Shown: positions 1 to 8,488 of the stretch, one piece after another
Numbering within the stretch: position 1 is the stretch's first letter
Layout of the letters: each line of letters starts with the position of its first letter
NCBI RefSeq assembly: GCF_038050405.1
Contig: NZ_CP150900.1
Span: forward strand, 3,472,001-3,536,000
Length of the DNA stretch: 64,000 nt
DNA from: Paraburkholderia sp. IMGN_8
GTDB taxonomy: Bacteria; Pseudomonadota; Gammaproteobacteria; Burkholderiales; Burkholderiaceae
Direction: 5' to 3'
Notes under the pieces: generated by a model
The model's database searches: none
What the model saw: only the letters and a program-made list of their open reading frames with translations
What the model was told of the DNA's origin: nothing
Made by a program: the position numbers and the translations under genes

Positions 1-401
1 AGTACGCGGCGCACTTCCGCCAGCGCGAGCGGCACATCGTGCCAGTGATGCGCGCTCATCCGGCTGATCACCCAATCGAATGAATCGTCGTCGAACGGCA
101 GCGTTTCGGCGGCGCCCTGTTGCACGCGGATGTTGGCCAGTCCGCGATCCTTAGCGGCGCCTTCCACGGTAGCCAGCATCTGCGGCGCGATGTCGTATGC
201 GACCACTGCTTTGGCATGCGGCGCCACAGCGAAGCTCGCGTGACCCGCGCCACAGCCCATATCGAGCACCGTCGCACCCGGCGTCGCCGCGATCGCTTCG
301 GCCAGCGTCTGCAGATCGGCACCGGTGGCATGCGTCTGACTCGTCAAATACGCGGCGGCGGTCGAGCCGAAGGCGTCGGCGACCTGATCGTGATGCTTCA
401 T
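1..401 (-). CDS. Class I SAM-dependent methyltransferase (partial, runs off the left edge)
   Basis: The minus-strand frame opens at an ATG (401-399) preceded by GGAGCCTCCC-like purine-poor sequence, and reads through to base 1 without a stop, so only the N-terminal ~133 residues are present. It begins MKHHDQVADAF and carries a clear SAM-binding motif I (VLDMGCGAGHASF, about residues 44-56), the acidic end of strand 2 (YDIAP) and a motif resembling post-I/IV (DDSFDWVISRMSAHHW). This is the Methyltransf_11/UbiE-like fold; the substrate cannot be told. It is divergent from the MmyB-like regulator at 572, so the two may share the control region between them. Confidence 0.85.
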   Translation of the reverse strand, partial: MKHHDQVADAFGSTAAAYLTSQTHATGADLQTLAEAIAATPGATVLDMGCGAGHASFAVAPHAKAVVAYDIAPQMLATVEGAAKDRGLANIRVQQGAAETLPFDDDSFDWVISRMSAHHWHDVPLALAEVRRV

Positions 402-479
402 GGGAGGCTCCGGCTACTTGTGTGGGGTTGGGCTGGAACGCTGTCTGCCGTTCCAGACGTTACAATAGAGTCCGTCGTG

Positions 480-510
480 TACCAGTACAAGTTAAGCAAT
501 TATTCTGGTA
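480..510. promoter_or_regulatory. Inverted repeat in the methyltransferase/regulator divergent region
   Basis: TACCAG (480-485) and CTGGTA (505-510) form an inverted repeat with a 19-bp AT-rich spacer, in the only AT-rich patch between the two divergent genes. Its position would suit an operator for the neighbouring MmyB-like regulator. This is inference from symmetry and position only. Confidence 0.3.
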
Positions 511-541
511 TCAATAACACCCCTTCCACGCGCCGCTTTAT

Positions 542-580
542 CAGAATGACCGCGCAGAACGACCACGCAGAATGACCACG
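542..580 (+). repeat. Three tandem 13-bp repeats spanning a start codon
   Basis: CAGAATGACCGCG (542-554), CAGAACGACCACG (555-567) and CAGAATGACCACG (568-580) are consecutive near-identical 13-bp copies. The third contains the ATG used by the regulator at 572. Copies 1 and 3 each carry an ATGA. Because 13 is not a multiple of three, the ATG of copy 1 is out of frame with the gene and opens a nine-codon reading frame that ends on the TGA overlapping the real start. Confidence 0.8.
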
Positions 581-1384
581 CCGTCCTCAGTTGACAACCC
601 ACCGCCGCTCGACGCGACGCCCGCCCGCGCGCTCGGCGACTTCATCCGCGCGCACCGCGAGCGGCTCTCGCCGCAAGCGGTCGGCTTGCCGCCGGGCCCG
701 CGCCGCCGCACGCCGGGCTTGCGGCGCGAGGAAGTCGCGCAGCTATGCGGCGTCAGCCCGACCTGGTACACATGGATCGAACAGGGGCGGCCGGTGTCCG
801 CATCGGCCGATGCGCTGGCGCGGATCGCCGTGGCGTTGCAATTGTCGCGTGCCGAGCGGGCGTATCTGTTCGAACTGGCCGCCCAGCGCGACCCGGCCGA
901 GCCGGACCCGGCCGCCGCCGACGCGCCCGCCACGCTGCTGCAAACCGTGCAACTGGTCGACGCACCGGCCTATGTGCTCGACCGCCAATGGAATGCGCTG
1001 GCCTGGAACGAACGCGCCGCCGACCTGTTCGTCGGCTGGCTGGACGGCGCACACGACCGCAATCTGCTGCGCTACACCTTCACCGAGCCGGCCGCGCGCG
1101 CGTTGATCTTCGACTGGGAAACGCGCGCGCGGCGCCTCGCCGCCGAATTCCGCGCCGATTCGATCCGCCACCTGAACGATGCGCCCACGCGCGCGCTGAT
1201 CGATTCGCTGGCCGCCGCCAGCGATGCGTTCGCGCGCTTCTGGGCGTCGCAGGACGTCGGCGGCCGCGAGGGCGGACGGCGCGAATTCAACCATCCGCGC
1301 GACGGCCGCATCGTGTACGACCAGATCACCTTCAAACCCGCCCATCGCGAGGATCTGAAGCTGGTCGTGCTGGTGCGCGAATAA
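572..1384 (+). CDS. MmyB-like helix-turn-helix transcriptional regulator
   Basis: 270 residues. The N-terminal part (about 20-85) is an XRE-type HTH with the family hallmarks: [15 protein letters not shown], the [18 protein letters not shown] helix pair and the WYTWIEQGR turn. The C-terminal part (about 100-265) matches the MmyB-like ligand-binding domain, including [15 protein letters not shown] and a terminal [19 protein letters not shown] segment. Members of this family regulate divergent neighbouring genes and are thought to bind a small hydrophobic ligand; the ligand here is unknown. The ATG at 572 lies in the third copy of a 13-bp tandem repeat, with no strong Shine-Dalgarno sequence. 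A role in controlling the divergent methyltransferase is inferred from position. Confidence 0.9.
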   Translation: MTTPSSVDNPPPLDATPARALGDFIRAHRERLSPQAVGLPPGPRRRTPGLRREEVAQLCGVSPTWYTWIEQGRPVSASADALARIAVALQLSRAERAYLFELAAQRDPAEPDPAAADAPATLLQTVQLVDAPAYVLDRQWNALAWNERAADLFVGWLDGAHDRNLLRYTFTEPAARALIFDWETRARRLAAEFRADSIRHLNDAPTRALIDSLAAASDAFARFWASQDVGGREGGRREFNHPRDGRIVYDQITFKPAHREDLKLVVLVRE

Positions 1385-1422
1385 GCGCCGCGCAGCGACG
1401 CCATTTGGCGCCACCGCCCCGG

Positions 1423-1431
1423 TGTTAAAAT
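1423..1431 (+). promoter_or_regulatory. Possible extended -10 element upstream of argH
   Basis: TGTTAAAAT has the TGn-TAAAAT form of an extended -10 box and lies 96 bp before the argH start. TTGGCG at 1405-1410 could be a -35 box, but the 15-bp spacing is short. Confidence 0.35.
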
Positions 1432-1526
1432 CCCTGTCTTTCTTCGCTTCCGCGGCACCCGCGCACTGCACGTATGTACCGTACGCAAACGCCGTCAGCC
1501 TCCTCACCGCTCAACTGCCAAACACC

Positions 1527-2933
1527 ATGACGTCCCAACTGCACAAAAAAGGCGAAGCCTGGTCGGCTCGCTTCTCGGAGCCGATGTCGGAGCTCGTCAA
1601 ACGCTACACGTCGTCGGTTTTCTTCGACAAGCGTCTGGCACTCGTCGATATCGAAGGGTCGCTCGCGCACGCCTCGATGCTGGCCGCGCAGAAGATCATC
1701 GCCGCCGACGACCTCGCGGCGATCCAACGCGGCATGGCGCAGATCAAGGGTGAGATCGAGCGTGGCGAGTTCGAATGGCAACTCGATCTGGAAGACGTCC
1801 ACCTGAACATCGAAGCGCGCCTGACCGCGCTGATCGGCGACGCCGGCAAGCGCCTGCATACCGGCCGCTCGCGCAACGACCAGGTGGCGACGGATATTCG
1901 TCTGTGGCTGCGCGGCGAGATCGACCGGATCGGCGGTCTGCTGAAGGATCTGCGCATCGCCCTGCTCGACATGGCCGAGAAGAACGCGTCGACCATCATG
2001 CCCGGCTTCACGCACCTGCAGGTCGCGCAACCGGTCACATTCGGCCATCACCTGCTGGCCTACGTCGAAATGTTCTCGCGCGATGCCGAGCGCATGATCG
2101 ATTGCCGCAAGCGCGTGAATCGTCTGCCGCTGGGCGCGGCAGCGCTCGCCGGCACCAGCTATCCGATCGACCGTCACGCGGTGGCCAGGACGCTGGGCTT
2201 CGACGGCATCTGCGCGAACTCGCTGGATGCGGTGTCCGATCGCGACTTCGCGATCGAATTCACGGCCGCATCGGCCTTGGTGATGACGCATGTGTCGCGC
2301 TTCTCGGAAGAACTGGTGCTGTGGATGAGCCCGCGCGTAGGCTTCATCGATCTGGCCGACCGTTTCTGCACCGGTTCGTCGATCATGCCGCAGAAGAAGA
2401 ACCCGGACGTGCCCGAACTAGCGCGTGGCAAGACGGGCCGCGTGAACGGTCATCTGATGGCGTTGCTGACGTTGATGAAAGGCCAGCCGCTCGCGTACAA
2501 CAAAGACAATCAGGAAGACAAGGAACCCCTGTTCGACACCGTCGATACGGTGGCCGATACACTGCGCATCTTCGCTGAAATGGTCGCCGGCATCTCGGTC
2601 AAGCCGCAAGCCATGCGCGACGCCGCGCTGCAAGGTTTCTCGACGGCAACCGATCTCGCCGACTACCTGGTCAAGCGCGGCCTGCCGTTCCGTGACGCGC
2701 ACGAAGCGGTCGCGCTGGCGGTGCGCGTGTGCGTCGATCGAGGCTGCGATCTGGCCGACCTGACGCTCGAAGAAATGCGCAGCGAGTTGCCGAACGTCGC
2801 GCATCTGATCGGCGAAGACGTGTTCTCGTATCTGACGCTCGAAGGGTCGGTGGCGAGCCGCAATCACGCGGGCGGTACGGCGCCCGAACAAGTGCTTGCC
2901 GCCGTCAAAGCTGCGCGTGATGCATTGAAGTAA
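1527..2933 (+). CDS. argH: Argininosuccinate lyase
   Basis: 468 residues, the usual length. The enzyme splits argininosuccinate into arginine and fumarate, the last step of arginine synthesis, in the cytoplasm. Visible family features are [11 protein letters not shown] and the [13 protein letters not shown] motif (about residue 110), [18 protein letters not shown], and the fumarase/lyase superfamily signature [12 protein letters not shown] (about 282-293) with its catalytic serine loop. The reading frame is open further upstream, but the ATG at 1527 ([16 protein letters not shown]) gives the conserved N-terminus. It stands alone, without other arg genes, and is followed by a strong terminator. 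Confidence 0.97.
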   Translation: MTSQLHKKGEAWSARFSEPMSELVKRYTSSVFFDKRLALVDIEGSLAHASMLAAQKIIAADDLAAIQRGMAQIKGEIERGEFEWQLDLEDVHLNIEARLTALIGDAGKRLHTGRSRNDQVATDIRLWLRGEIDRIGGLLKDLRIALLDMAEKNASTIMPGFTHLQVAQPVTFGHHLLAYVEMFSRDAERMIDCRKRVNRLPLGAAALAGTSYPIDRHAVARTLGFDGICANSLDAVSDRDFAIEFTAASALVMTHVSRFSEELVLWMSPRVGFIDLADRFCTGSSIMPQKKNPDVPELARGKTGRVNGHLMALLTLMKGQPLAYNKDNQEDKEPLFDTVDTVADTLRIFAEMVAGISVKPQAMRDAALQGFSTATDLADYLVKRGLPFRDAHEAVALAVRVCVDRGCDLADLTLEEMRSELPNVAHLIGEDVFSYLTLEGSVASRNHAGGTAPEQVLAAVKAARDALK

Positions 2934-2953
2934 CGCGACTCGTCGAGCGATAC

Positions 2954-2989
2954 AAAAAAGGCGAACCCACCGGCGGGTTCGCCTTTTTT
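2954..2989 (+). terminator. Rho-independent terminator after argH
   Basis: AAAAAAGGCGAACCC and GGGTTCGCCTTTTTT pair around a short loop, giving a long GC-rich stem flanked by A and T runs 20 bp after the argH stop. It could work in both directions. Confidence 0.93.
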
Positions 2990-3031
2990 GTTTTCAGGCT
3001 ATGGAAGCGCGAGGCGGCGCACCAAAAAGAA

Positions 3032-3050
3032 AGCCCGCACGAAGCGGGCT
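3032..3050 (-). terminator. Stem-loop downstream of the NIPSNAP gene
   Basis: AGCCCGC/GCGGGCT stem with a five-base loop. Read on the minus strand it is followed by CTTTCTTTTT, fitting a terminator for the gene that ends at 3158. A second hairpin (TGCCTCT/AGAGGCA, 3071-3088) lies between them. Confidence 0.6.
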
Positions 3051-3157
3051 AAATGAAAGACTTCCACCGATGCCTCTCGAAAGAGGCAGTCAAAGTGTAG
3101 GCGCGTTTTGGCCGCAGAGGAATCTTGCCTCATTTCAGGCCATTACAAAGCGCGCGG

Positions 3158-3463
3158 TCAACTAAAAACCGGCCGAAAAAAACTCCGTTCGTAGCTGACG
3201 ATACAGCGCGTCTGTTCCGCATACGCGAACGCGGCCTGACAGTCGGGATCGTCCATCGACTTGACGCGATATGCCTCGTAAGTCGCCAGCGATTCGAACG
3301 AGAACATCGCGAGCGCTACATTGCTCACGCCTTCGGACGGCAAAAAATAGCCGTGATGCCGGCCGCCGAATTTCTCGACCAGCGGAATCCACAGCTTGCC
3401 GTAATGCTCGAATTCTTTCAGTTTGTACGGGTCGATGACGTAGCGCAGATAGCAGGTGATCAT
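3158..3463 (-). CDS. NIPSNAP family protein
   Basis: 101 residues in one small alpha/beta domain of the dimeric ferredoxin-like class. It starts MITCYLRYVIDPYKLKEFEHY, followed by WIPLVEKFGGRHHGYFLP and a FESLATYEAYRVK helix, the pattern of bacterial single-domain NIPSNAP proteins. No catalytic function is established for the group, and nothing nearby points to one. The gene is divergent from the TonB-C-like lipoprotein. The ATG lies 5 bp upstream of a strongly conserved first beta strand, so the start is likely correct. Confidence 0.88.
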   Translation of the reverse strand: MITCYLRYVIDPYKLKEFEHYGKLWIPLVEKFGGRHHGYFLPSEGVSNVALAMFSFESLATYEAYRVKSMDDPDCQAAFAYAEQTRCIVSYERSFFRPVFS

Positions 3464-3661
3464 GGCGTTGGTTTTTGTATCGGAATGGGCGTGATGCGAT
3501 GGTACGTCAATTCGTGCATAAGCAGCGCCGACTCCACGCTAACTGCCGATGCAATGCAACGCACTAGCCGCGTTGCATCGCATCGCAGGGCGAACGCCAA
3601 TTGCATCCTTGCGCTTTTTGACTACCATCAAGTTAGATCAGGTTTCAATGCTTCTACGACG

Positions 3662-4204
3662 ATGCTCAGACGCACGCGTCACCTTCGCCGCTTGACTGGA
3701 CGCTTCGCTTCGCGCGTCTGCGCATGGCCATTGCACGTGCGCGGCACAGCCTTGGCGACGGCTGCGGTGCTGGCGCTCGCCGTGACGGGCTGCACCATCA
3801 CGCTGCCGCAACGGTCGGTCGTCGAGACGCCGGTGGCCGCCGTCAACAGTGCGACGCTCGATCAGTACCGCAGCGCCGTCGCCCAACGCATCATCGAGCG
3901 CAATCCGTCCTATGTGCTGCGCGGCACGCCGCAAGCGATGCTGCGCTCGCTGGTGGTGGTCTCGTTCACGGTCGACAGCAATGGTCAGGTGGTCCAATCG
4001 GCGGTGTATCGCACCAACGGCGACGACGAAGCCGAGAGCACCGCGCTTGCCACATTGCGCCGTGCCGCGCCGCTGCCGCAGCCACCCGGCAAATTGCTGA
4101 ACAGCCGCGGCCAGATCGAACTGTTCGAAGACTGGCTCTTCAACGACGACGGCAAATTCCAGCTGCGTACATTCGCTTCTCCGCAAGCGCAGACCATCAA
4201 CTGA
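3662..4204 (+). CDS. Lipoprotein with a TonB C-terminal-like domain
   Basis: 180 residues from the ATG at 3662. The frame is open to 3125, but the ATG at 3662 is the one that places an Arg-rich n-region directly before a signal peptide. Residues about 28-44 are hydrophobic and end in the lipobox-like LAVTGC, so the mature protein should begin at Cys and be lipid-anchored. The C-terminal half (about 60-160) looks like the TonB C-terminal/TonB-like energy-transducer fold: YVLRGTPQAMLRSLVVVSFTVDSNGQV, then a run resembling A-x-x-x-L-R-R-A-x-P-L-P-x-P, as in many TonB C domains. It has no TonB transmembrane anchor, so a periplasmic scaffold role is more likely than energy transduction. No TonB-dependent receptor is nearby. 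Confidence 0.75.
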   Translation: MLRRTRHLRRLTGRFASRVCAWPLHVRGTALATAAVLALAVTGCTITLPQRSVVETPVAAVNSATLDQYRSAVAQRIIERNPSYVLRGTPQAMLRSLVVVSFTVDSNGQVVQSAVYRTNGDDEAESTALATLRRAAPLPQPPGKLLNSRGQIELFEDWLFNDDGKFQLRTFASPQAQTIN

Positions 4205-4249
4205 ACGCGGCTTCAAAACAGCAAGCCGCGCAGCAAGCCCTAGCCCGCC

Positions 4250-4279
4250 TTGCTGCGCCGCGGCTACGCTCGCTATAAT
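4250..4279 (+). promoter_or_regulatory. Putative sigma-70 promoter
   Basis: TTGCTG (4250-4255) and TATAAT (4274-4279) are spaced 18 bp apart in the sense direction of the MFS gene at 4715. A transcript from here would have a ~430-nt GC-rich leader. Its position just after the lipoprotein stop makes it the best promoter candidate in the gap. Confidence 0.5.
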
Positions 4280-4714
4280 TTTCCGACTCCTGCCGCCGGA
4301 GCCTTCCGGCACGGCTGTCGCCGCCCGCTCACCCGCCGGCGCGGCGAGAGCCCGATAGCAGCGCCGCCGCGTCATCCGCGCGCGCCGTCTGCTCGATGCT
4401 CTTGCGTAATGCTCGATGGTTAGCGCCTGGCGCTGAACCGGCCGCCCGGCTCTTCGCGCGCCGCCTGCTCGATGCCGGTTCGATGCCTGCAACACACCTG
4501 GTTATTCCCTGGTATTGCCGCTTTCGCGCACGTTCGCTGCCGGCTGCCGTTGTAAGCTGTCGCGCATCGTTGCTCGCGCCGCGCCTGGCCGCACCTTTGC
4601 AAGCCAGCGAGACGCGCCGGGACACACGAACTTAACAAAGATGCCGCCTGAACTCGCGCACCGCCTCAAACGAGGTCCGTCGACCGGCGGCGTCACGACA
4701 CATGGAGACCCTGC
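4280..4714 (+). other. Non-coding gap or long leader before the MFS gene
   Basis: No supported gene in either strand. The sequence is GC-rich and rich in small inverted repeats (for example GCTCGATG-type words repeated near 4390-4480), and is best read as a long 5' leader. The open frames here have Arg/Ala-rich shadow composition. Confidence 0.5.
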
Positions 4715-6022
4715 ATGTCCATTTCGCCGATTTCCGCGGCCCAGTCCAATGCGGCCGGGCAGAACAGCAGTGCGCGGATCATCTTCGCGAGCTTTATCGG
4801 CACCGCGATCGAGTTCTACGATTTCTACGTCTATGCGACCGCCGCGGCGCTCGTGATCGGACCGGTGTTTTTCCCGCACGGTTCGGCGACCGCTCAGGCC
4901 TTGTCGGCCTTCGTCACGTTCGGCATCGCGTTCATCGCGCGGCCGATCGGCTCGTTCCTGTTCGGCCATTTCGGCGACCGGATCGGCCGTAAATCGACGC
5001 TGGTCGCTTCGCTGCTCGTGATGGGCGTATCCACCACGCTGATCGGCCTGGTGCCGGGCTACGACTCGATCGGCAGCCTCGCACCGATCCTGCTGTGCAT
5101 TTTGCGTTTCGGTCAAGGTATCGGCCTCGGCGGCGAATGGGGCGGCGCTGCGCTGCTCGCCACCGAGAACGCGCCGGCCGGCAAGCGCGGCTGGTTCGGG
5201 ATGTTCCCGCAACTTGGGCCGTCGATCGGTTTTCTGGCGTCCAACGGTTTGTTCTTCGGCCTCGCGCTGTCGCTCTCCGACGAGCAATTCCGCAGCTGGG
5301 GCTGGCGCGTGCCGTTCCTCGTCAGCGCGGTGCTGGTCGCGCTCGGCCTGTATGTGCGTCTGAAGATCGCCGAGACGCCGGCCTTCCAGGCGGCCATCGA
5401 ACGCGAGGAACGCGTGAAGGTGCCGATCGCGACGCTGCTCTCGCAGCACTGGCTGCCGACGCTGCTCGGCGCATTGGCGATGGTGGTTTGCTACACGCTG
5501 TTCTACAACGCGACGACCTTCTCGCTGTCGTACGGCGTGTCGGTGCTGTACATTCCGCGGCCGACCTTCCTCGGCATGCTGTGCATCGCGGTGGTGTTCA
5601 TGGCGCTCGCCACACCGCTGTCGGCATGGGCCAGCGACCGCTATGGCCGCAAGCCGGTACTGATCGTCGGCATCATCGCAGCGATCCTGTCGGGCTTCAC
5701 GATGGCGCCGCTGCTCGGCAGCGGTCAAACACCGCTGGTGCTGTTGTTCCTCGTGATCGAGCTGTTCCTGATGGGCGTGACCTTCGCGCCGATGGGCGCG
5801 TTGCTGCCGGAACTGTTCCCGACCAACGTGCGCTACACCGGTGCAGGCGTGTCGTATAACCTCGGCGGGATTCTCGGCGCGTCAGTGGCGCCGTATATCG
5901 CGCAAGTGCTGGCCGCGCATGGCGGACTGAGCTGGGTAGGCGCGTATGTGTCGATCGCCGCGGCCGTCAGCATGATCGGCGTGCTGTGCATGCGCGAGAC
6001 GCGCGATACACGCCTGATGTAA
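4715..6022 (+). CDS. MFS transporter, metabolite:H+ symporter type
   Basis: 435 residues, with about 12 hydrophobic segments. It begins MSISPISAAQSNAAGQNSSA and then enters IIFASFIGTAIEFYDFYVYATAAA, a start typical of the MHS (metabolite:H+ symporter; ShiA/ProP/KgtP-like) branch. Motif A of the superfamily is present in the loop after TM2 (GHFGDRIGRKSTL, about residues 85-97), with a second copy at ASDRYGRKPVLI in the C-half, and GLGGEWGGAALLATENAP is the MHS-specific TM4-TM5 motif. The likely substrate is a small organic acid, sugar acid or osmolyte, but none can be assigned. ATG at 4715 with GGAGA upstream. It stands alone. Confidence 0.9.
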   Translation: MSISPISAAQSNAAGQNSSARIIFASFIGTAIEFYDFYVYATAAALVIGPVFFPHGSATAQALSAFVTFGIAFIARPIGSFLFGHFGDRIGRKSTLVASLLVMGVSTTLIGLVPGYDSIGSLAPILLCILRFGQGIGLGGEWGGAALLATENAPAGKRGWFGMFPQLGPSIGFLASNGLFFGLALSLSDEQFRSWGWRVPFLVSAVLVALGLYVRLKIAETPAFQAAIEREERVKVPIATLLSQHWLPTLLGALAMVVCYTLFYNATTFSLSYGVSVLYIPRPTFLGMLCIAVVFMALATPLSAWASDRYGRKPVLIVGIIAAILSGFTMAPLLGSGQTPLVLLFLVIELFLMGVTFAPMGALLPELFPTNVRYTGAGVSYNLGGILGASVAPYIAQVLAAHGGLSWVGAYVSIAAAVSMIGVLCMRETRDTRLM

Positions 6023-6120
6023 GGAAGCTAGCTGCGTCCTGAGTAAATCCCTGTCTTGCGCGTCTTTTTGACTTGCCTATACTCGAGTCGAATAACCCTT
6101 TGGCAAGCAGGGAGGCTTGG

Positions 6121-6300
6121 ATGAACATTCATCTCCACAACGCGGACGTCGTGATGATCATTGCGCTCGCGTTACTGTGTTCGCTGCTGCTGGCGCTGCG
6201 CTTTCGTCCTGCGACGTGGAAAGGCCTCGTCGTGGAAGCGCTGGCCGCGAACGCGGCGGCGATCACTGCCGTGATTGCTTTCGAAATGCTGCTAGCCTGA
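6121..6300 (+). CDS. Small inner-membrane protein, unknown function
   Basis: 59 residues starting MNIHLHNADVVMIIALALL, with an excellent Shine-Dalgarno sequence (GGGAGG, 6110-6115) that selects the ATG at 6121 over the upstream in-frame start at 6073. It has two hydrophobic stretches (about 10-26 and 36-58) joined by a short basic segment, RFRPATWKG, so a two-helix hairpin in the membrane is likely. No family recognised. Its GC-rich third codon positions match its neighbours. It is convergent with the small lipoprotein gene at 6422. Confidence 0.65.
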   Translation: MNIHLHNADVVMIIALALLCSLLLALRFRPATWKGLVVEALAANAAAITAVIAFEMLLA

Positions 6301-6421
6301 GCGTTGCGGTGCCGCTTCGCGAGGCGGCCCGCGCCACGGTTGCGACTGCCAGGGCCGATGCCCATCCCATGCAGGCCAATGGCGGTCGCGTGGCTCAGCG
6401 CTGCGCATGCGCTGCGGGCCG

Positions 6422-6559
6422 TTACCGATAATAGTAGCCACCGTGATGGTAATAGCCGCCACCGCCATAGTAATAACCCGGCGCCGGTGCGACGATGCAG
6501 CCGCCAAGCGCCGTTGCCAGCAGCGAGCCTGCAATCAAAGTCAGGATTAAGCGTTTCAC
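6422..6559 (-). CDS. Tiny Tyr/Gly-rich lipoprotein (GTG start)
   Basis: 45 residues from a GTG at 6559-6557, with GGGAGAACAAC directly upstream as a ribosome site. The N-terminus MKRLILTLIAGSLLATALGG is a textbook lipoprotein signal peptide, with Cys21 following LGG. The mature peptide is only ~25 residues: CIVAPAP followed by a Gly-Tyr-His run with the pattern GYYYGGGGYYHHGGYYYR. Short YY/GG/HH-rich lipoproteins of this type occur in Burkholderiales, where they are usually annotated hypothetical. It is too short and starts with GTG, so routine gene finding would easily miss it. Confidence 0.75.
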   Translation of the reverse strand: MKRLILTLIAGSLLATALGGCIVAPAPGYYYGGGGYYHHGGYYYR

Positions 6560-6807
6560 GTTGTTCTCCCTTTCGTGTCAGATTCATTCGAGCCAAACCC
6601 CGAATGACTCGATTGAACACGACGCCGCCTCGCACGAGCGTTGCGATATGTAAGGGAAGATCACCAACGTGTTACACGATTGCGCGCTGTAACCGGCCAG
6701 TTGCCGAGCGTGGCCGCGACGAGTTCACACCGGAAGAACACACCGCCTATACTGCGTTGAGCACCCGCATCCGGCGCAGGCCCTGTCGGCGGCGGGTGTA
6801 CGGATAA

Positions 6808-6933
6808 AGCGCATATGAAGCGCATGAATTAGCCGCGCTGGCGTACCAGGCCTGGAACCACGGCGACCTGGAAAACAGCACACGTGGCCAATTAGGTGCT
6901 GAACGAAAAGCGACAGATTTAACAGGCGTGTAA
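6808..6933 (+). pseudogene. Possible decayed DUF2934-like remnant
   Basis: In one plus frame between a TAA (6805-6807) and a TAA (6931-6933) the translation contains HELAALAYQAWNHGDLEN, which resembles the core of DUF2934 (R/E-LAY-x-x-W-x-x-x-G). There is no start codon in the frame and the second half of the domain is not recognisable. The match is short, so this is a weak call. Confidence 0.3.
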
Positions 6934-7145
6934 TGCGCAACGCCGAGTCGAACGCAGCGGGACCGGCTGCGGGCAACCGGCGGCGGGTAAGCGGCACAGG
7001 AACGGGCGAACGCTCGCGCCATTTGCCGAGCAGAATGAACCATTGAACTCGACAGCCGCGTGGCGGTCTTTCAAGAACTGGGCTCGGCTAATCGACGTGA
7101 CCGCTCAGTGCTTTACCGGGTTTGTTCATTGCATCGATTCCTCTC

Positions 7146-7175
7146 CGCCCGCAGTTCCCCGACGCGGGCGTTTTT
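7146..7175 (+). terminator. Stem-loop with T run
   Basis: CGCCCGC (7146-7152) pairs with GCGGGCG (7164-7170), followed by TTTTT. It is intrinsic-terminator shaped on the plus strand, though no plus-strand gene is recognised just upstream. Confidence 0.6.
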
Positions 7176-7272
7176 CGGAGGCGTTCCGTGGCAGCGCTTG
7201 TTTGATTGAGCGAGTGCGCGTCGCGCCTCTTTTCTTTTTGCTCAAACGTTTGCGTGAAAACGCGAGAAACGC

Positions 7273-8277
7273 TCAGGCTGCGGCCGAGCCGCGCACTGTT
7301 TCGACGGCGTTCGGGTCGGTGCACACGTAGTCGATCGCGTCCAGCGCTGCGTCGATCGACGGCACCGAACGGCCGTCACCGATGGAGATCGAACGGAACG
7401 GCGCTTCAACGCCGCAATGCGACGGCGACGTCGCGACGAAGATCATCACGGTACGCTTCTGCAACGCATGCGCGAGGTGGACGAAGCCGGTATCGGTGCC
7501 GATCACCAGCGCGCACGCATCGATCATCTGCGCGATTCCGGTCACGCTCATCTTCGGCAGGACGGTTGCGCGCGGCACCTGCGAGGCAATTTTCTCCGCC
7601 TCGGCTCGCTCGCCCTCCGAGCCCCACGGCAACACCACCTGGAAACCACGCTCAGCCAACTCGCGGCCAATTGCCACCCAGTGCGGAATCGGCCACTTCT
7701 TGTCGTCTTTGGAGGTGGCATGAAACAGCGCGGCAACCGGCGCGCTGCCTGGCGCGAACGGCGCTACGGCCGACTCCGGCAGGCGCAGATTGTAGATGGC
7801 CGGCCCCTCGACTGCATAGCCGAGCGCTTGACCCGTGCTGATACGCATACCATGCCACGCATTGCACTGCGGACGCGGGCCGAAGCGCCCGGTGTAGGCA
7901 AACGCGGCGCCACGCTCGCCAAGATCCTGGGACTGATAGCCGATACGCTGCGGCGAACGCGCCAGAAAGGCGATGATCGCGCTCTTGTAGACGCCGTGAA
8001 TGTCGACGATGAAGTCGTAGCGATATGCGCGCAATTCGGCGATCGACGCGGCGATCGACTTGAAATCGGCCCAGCGGCGCGCTTTCTTGAAACGGCGCAG
8101 CGGCGCGCACAGCACGCGATCCACGCCCGTGCTCCATTGCACCACTTCGGCGAATGCTTCGTCAGCCGCCCAGTCCACTTGAACGCCGGGATACGCGCGT
8201 TTAATGTCGGCGACAACCGGCAGCGCCTGCACGATATCGCCGAGTGATGTGACCTTGACGATAAGGACTCGCTTCAT
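7273..8277 (-). CDS. waaC: Lipopolysaccharide heptosyltransferase I
   Basis: 334 residues, a full-length GT9 glycosyltransferase. It should add the first L-glycero-D-manno-heptose to Kdo of the LPS inner core, on the cytoplasmic face of the inner membrane. The N-terminus MKRVLIVKVTSLGDIVQALP is the WaaC signature. DFIVDIHGVYKSAIIAFLA and the C-terminal ALVIGTDTGFVHLAHAL, which binds ADP-heptose, are also clear. It is divergent from the CLC gene, with 211 bp between them. No other waa gene is in the window. Confidence 0.95.
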   Translation of the reverse strand: MKRVLIVKVTSLGDIVQALPVVADIKRAYPGVQVDWAADEAFAEVVQWSTGVDRVLCAPLRRFKKARRWADFKSIAASIAELRAYRYDFIVDIHGVYKSAIIAFLARSPQRIGYQSQDLGERGAAFAYTGRFGPRPQCNAWHGMRISTGQALGYAVEGPAIYNLRLPESAVAPFAPGSAPVAALFHATSKDDKKWPIPHWVAIGRELAERGFQVVLPWGSEGERAEAEKIASQVPRATVLPKMSVTGIAQMIDACALVIGTDTGFVHLAHALQKRTVMIFVATSPSHCGVEAPFRSISIGDGRSVPSIDAALDAIDYVCTDPNAVETVRGSAAA

Positions 8278-8457
8278 TGAGGACCTGTTAGTTGTTCAAA
8301 CGTCAAGCTATTTTAGCCGACGATTGGGGGAATCACGATTGAAGGGCGCAGCGCGCAATGCGGTTCTTAATACAACGCGTTACATGGCACACCTTACAAA
8401 TAAATTTTTATCGCATTTCAAAATACTTTCACTATCTCACGCAAACACAGCGGCCGC

Positions 8458-8463
8458 TATAAT
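8458..8463 (+). promoter_or_regulatory. Putative -10 box of the CLC gene
   Basis: TATAAT in the context GGCCGCTATAATTTACCC, 25 bp before the start codon, at the end of an AT-rich stretch (8395-8450). No convincing -35 hexamer at 16-18 bp. Confidence 0.4.
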
Positions 8464-8488
8464 TTACCCTTTGCTCAAGCGCACTCCA

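Larger units (their letters stand above)
6560..7272. other. Gene-poor interval between the small lipoprotein and waaC
   Basis: About 700 bp without an intact gene. It holds a possible decayed DUF2934 remnant (6808-6933) and a stem-loop with a T run (7146-7175). The AT content is somewhat higher around 7085-7145 and 7225-7260. Confidence 0.5.

Noticed and set aside
4502..5728. 408-residue minus-strand open frame opposite the MFS transporter
   Set aside because: Arg/Glu/Gln/His-rich composition, no family pattern, and the opposite strand encodes a clear 12-helix transporter.
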